A DNA stretch of 64,000 bases from contig NC_079875.1 in NCBI RefSeq assembly GCF_029227915.1, positions 40,755,201 through 40,819,200 on the forward strand, in the 5' to 3' direction. Numbering within the stretch: the stretch's first letter is position 1; each line of letters begins with the position of its first letter. Both the position numbers and the translations under genes were made by a program. This stretch comes from Hydractinia symbiolongicarpus. Lineage: Eukaryota > Cnidaria > Hydrozoa > Anthoathecata > Hydractiniidae. Shown piece by piece: positions 62,962 through 64,000 of the stretch. The notes under the pieces were generated by a model that saw nothing but the letters and a program-made list of their open reading frames with translations, made no database searches and was not told the DNA's origin.

Positions 62962-63158
62962 ATGAGACTTGTAGTTTTCCAAAATGTTTTCATTTTTGAT
63001 GAGACGCTTAATGAAAGAGGTTTAATCGCCGGCAAACGAAAACCAGCGATTTCCCCTAAATCCCGGGCTTGGCTCGTGTAGTCGAATGTATACAAAGAAA
63101 GTAGAGTAAACTCATTTCCCGAACGATTTTTTAAATTTTTTTTTCACCACTAAAACGC
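62962..63158. repeat. 197-bp monomer, copy 2
   Basis: Adjacent copy of the preceding monomer, with the same 6-bp deletion at 63,101. The only clear difference is the head gttttccaaaatg. That head continues into the next full-length monomer (63,159). Confidence 0.9.
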
Positions 63159-63564
63159 ATGAGACTTGTAGTTTTCCAAAATGTTTTCATTTTTGATGAG
63201 ACGCTTAATGAAAGAGGTTTAATCGCCGGCAAACGAAAACCCGCGATTTCCCGCAAATCCCGGGCTTGGCCCGTATAGTCGAATGTATACAAAGAAAGTA
63301 CCCTGTGAGTAAACTCATTTCCTGAACGATTTTTTAAATTATTTTTTCACCACTATATTGCATGAGACTTGTAGTTTTCAAAAATGTTTTCATTTTTGAT
63401 GAGACGCTGAATAAAAGAAGTTTAATCGCCGGCAAACGAAAACCTGCGATTTCCCGTAAATCCCGGACTCGGCGCGTATAGTCAAAAGTATACAAAGAAA
63501 GTACCCAGGGAGTAAACTCATTTCCCAAACGATTTTTTAAATTATTATTTCACCACTAAAGCCC

Positions 63565-64000
63565 ATGAGACTTGTAGTTTTTAAAAATGTTTTCATTTTT
63601 GATGAGACGCTGTATAAAAGAAGTTTAATCGCCGGCAAACGAAAAACCGCGACTTCCCGTAAATCCCGGACTCGGCCCGTATAGTAAAAAGTATACAAAG
63701 AAAGTACCCTGTGAGTAAACTCATTTCCAAAACGATTTTTTAAATCATCTTTTCACCACTAAAGCCCATGAGACTTGTAGTTTTTAAAAATGTTTTCATT
63801 TTTGATGAGACGCTGTATAAAAGAAGTTTAATCGCCGGCAAACGAAAAACCGCGACTTCCCGTAAATCCCGGATTCGGCCCGTATAGTAAAAAGTATACA
63901 AAGAAAGTACCCTGTGAGTAAACTCATTTCCAAAACGATTTTTTAAATCATCCTTTCACCACTAAAACGCATGAGACTTGTAGTTTTCAAAAATGTTTTC
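63565..64000. repeat. Return of left-domain C-type monomers (tandem pair)
   Basis: Two adjacent C monomers start at 63,565 and 63,768. They carry ctgtataaaag, cgcgacttcc, gtaccctgtgag and aaatcatc, the signature of C monomers in 0-50 kb that is rare between 51 and 63.5 kb. Both have gtatagtaaaaagtatac, so they are a recent monomer duplication. A partial agttttc-headed monomer follows to the window end. Confidence 0.85.

Larger units (their letters stand above)
1..64000. repeat. Satellite DNA array, about 203-bp monomer, head to tail
   Basis: The whole window is built of one unit repeated about 315 times. The landmark atgagacttgtag recurs at 159, 362, 566, 769 and so on to 63,971, at steps of 203 bp with occasional 202 or 204. 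Every monomer I read has the same orientation. Monomers differ mainly by substitutions and 1-2 bp indels that define recurring classes. I saw no transposon ends, unique spacer, microsatellite block or gene. The array runs past both window ends. Long homogeneous arrays with higher-order structure are usual for eukaryotic centromeric or heterochromatic satellites; that location is inference. I do not recognise the family. Confidence 0.98.

Noticed and set aside
334-63528. Open reading frames of 60-100 codons on both strands, with nearly the same peptide recurring dozens of times.
   Set aside because: They recur with the satellite period and are of about monomer length. They occur on both strands, overlap each other and shift frame at each boundary because 203 is not a multiple of three. 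No start context, domain or codon constraint is evident.
1-64000. CRISPR array.
   Set aside because: The repeat unit is about 203 bp with no short repeat separated by unique spacers; all sequence between landmarks is also repeated.
1-64000. CENP-B box (TTCG....A..CGGG pattern).
   Set aside because: I checked the consensus on both strands. TTCG occurs, for example in the reverse complement of cccgaacg, but the required A and CGGG spacing does not follow.

Overview
The whole 64 kb window is one uninterrupted tandem array of a satellite DNA. The basic unit is about 203 bp, so the window holds roughly 315 monomers, all in the same orientation. I found no protein-coding gene, tRNA, rRNA, transposon, CRISPR array or unique sequence. 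Long homogeneous arrays with layered higher-order repeats (HORs) are typical of eukaryotic centromeric, pericentromeric or other heterochromatic DNA. A plant or invertebrate source is plausible, but I do not recognise the satellite family and cannot name the organism. A consensus I derived by eye has 76 G+C in 203 bases (37%) and 12 CpG where base composition predicts about 7.

Class names used below (lower-case motifs are diagnostic). P: head cttgcag, then aagagg, tttcgg, gcctgtaaag. Q: cgcgacttcc, gtacag, gtatcc. D2: gtatgc and gtacgc. R2: head gccgatgag and cgccgcc; R is the same body without that head. C: ctgtataaaag, cgcgactt, gtaccctgtgag. C2: as C but gtatcc and a cacctc tail. X: head atcagac, aagtgg, gggcttgg, gtcgaatg. 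V/A: aataaatg, ttgccggc, gccatttgcc. S: ctgcggttt, gtaaatcc. T: X head with S body. E2: aatgccgg, cgcgactt.

Layout. 1-5.3 kb: about 2.9 copies of a 9-monomer HOR (about 1.83 kb). 5.4-7.6 kb: two copies of a segment carrying a 63-bp internal deletion. 7.6-12 kb: 9-monomer HOR. 12-18 kb: 4-, 5- and 7-monomer units anchored on P. 18-31 kb: mixed cassettes, a 6-monomer tandem duplication and an apparently perfect 2,436-bp (12-monomer) tandem duplication. 31-41 kb: P-anchored HORs with successive lengths of 13, 9, 9, 6 and 9 monomers. 41-50 kb: X-anchored units of 11, 8, 5 and 5 monomers, then mixed. 50-52.4 kb: less homogenised monomers. 52.4-60.9 kb: a different subfamily in a 14-monomer HOR (2,842 bp) twice, then an 11-monomer derivative. 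61-63.4 kb: a 4-monomer HOR and a pair of 197-bp monomers. 63.5-64 kb: left-type monomers return.

Nothing here works as a set of genes. The biology is array evolution: unequal exchange leaves in-register chimeric monomers, nested duplications and a sharp change of subfamily. Two short inverted repeats in the monomer could form DNA hairpins. One is common to most monomers; the other is almost restricted to class X and the right-hand domain. Open reading frames of 60-100 codons recur with the monomer and are repeat artefacts.
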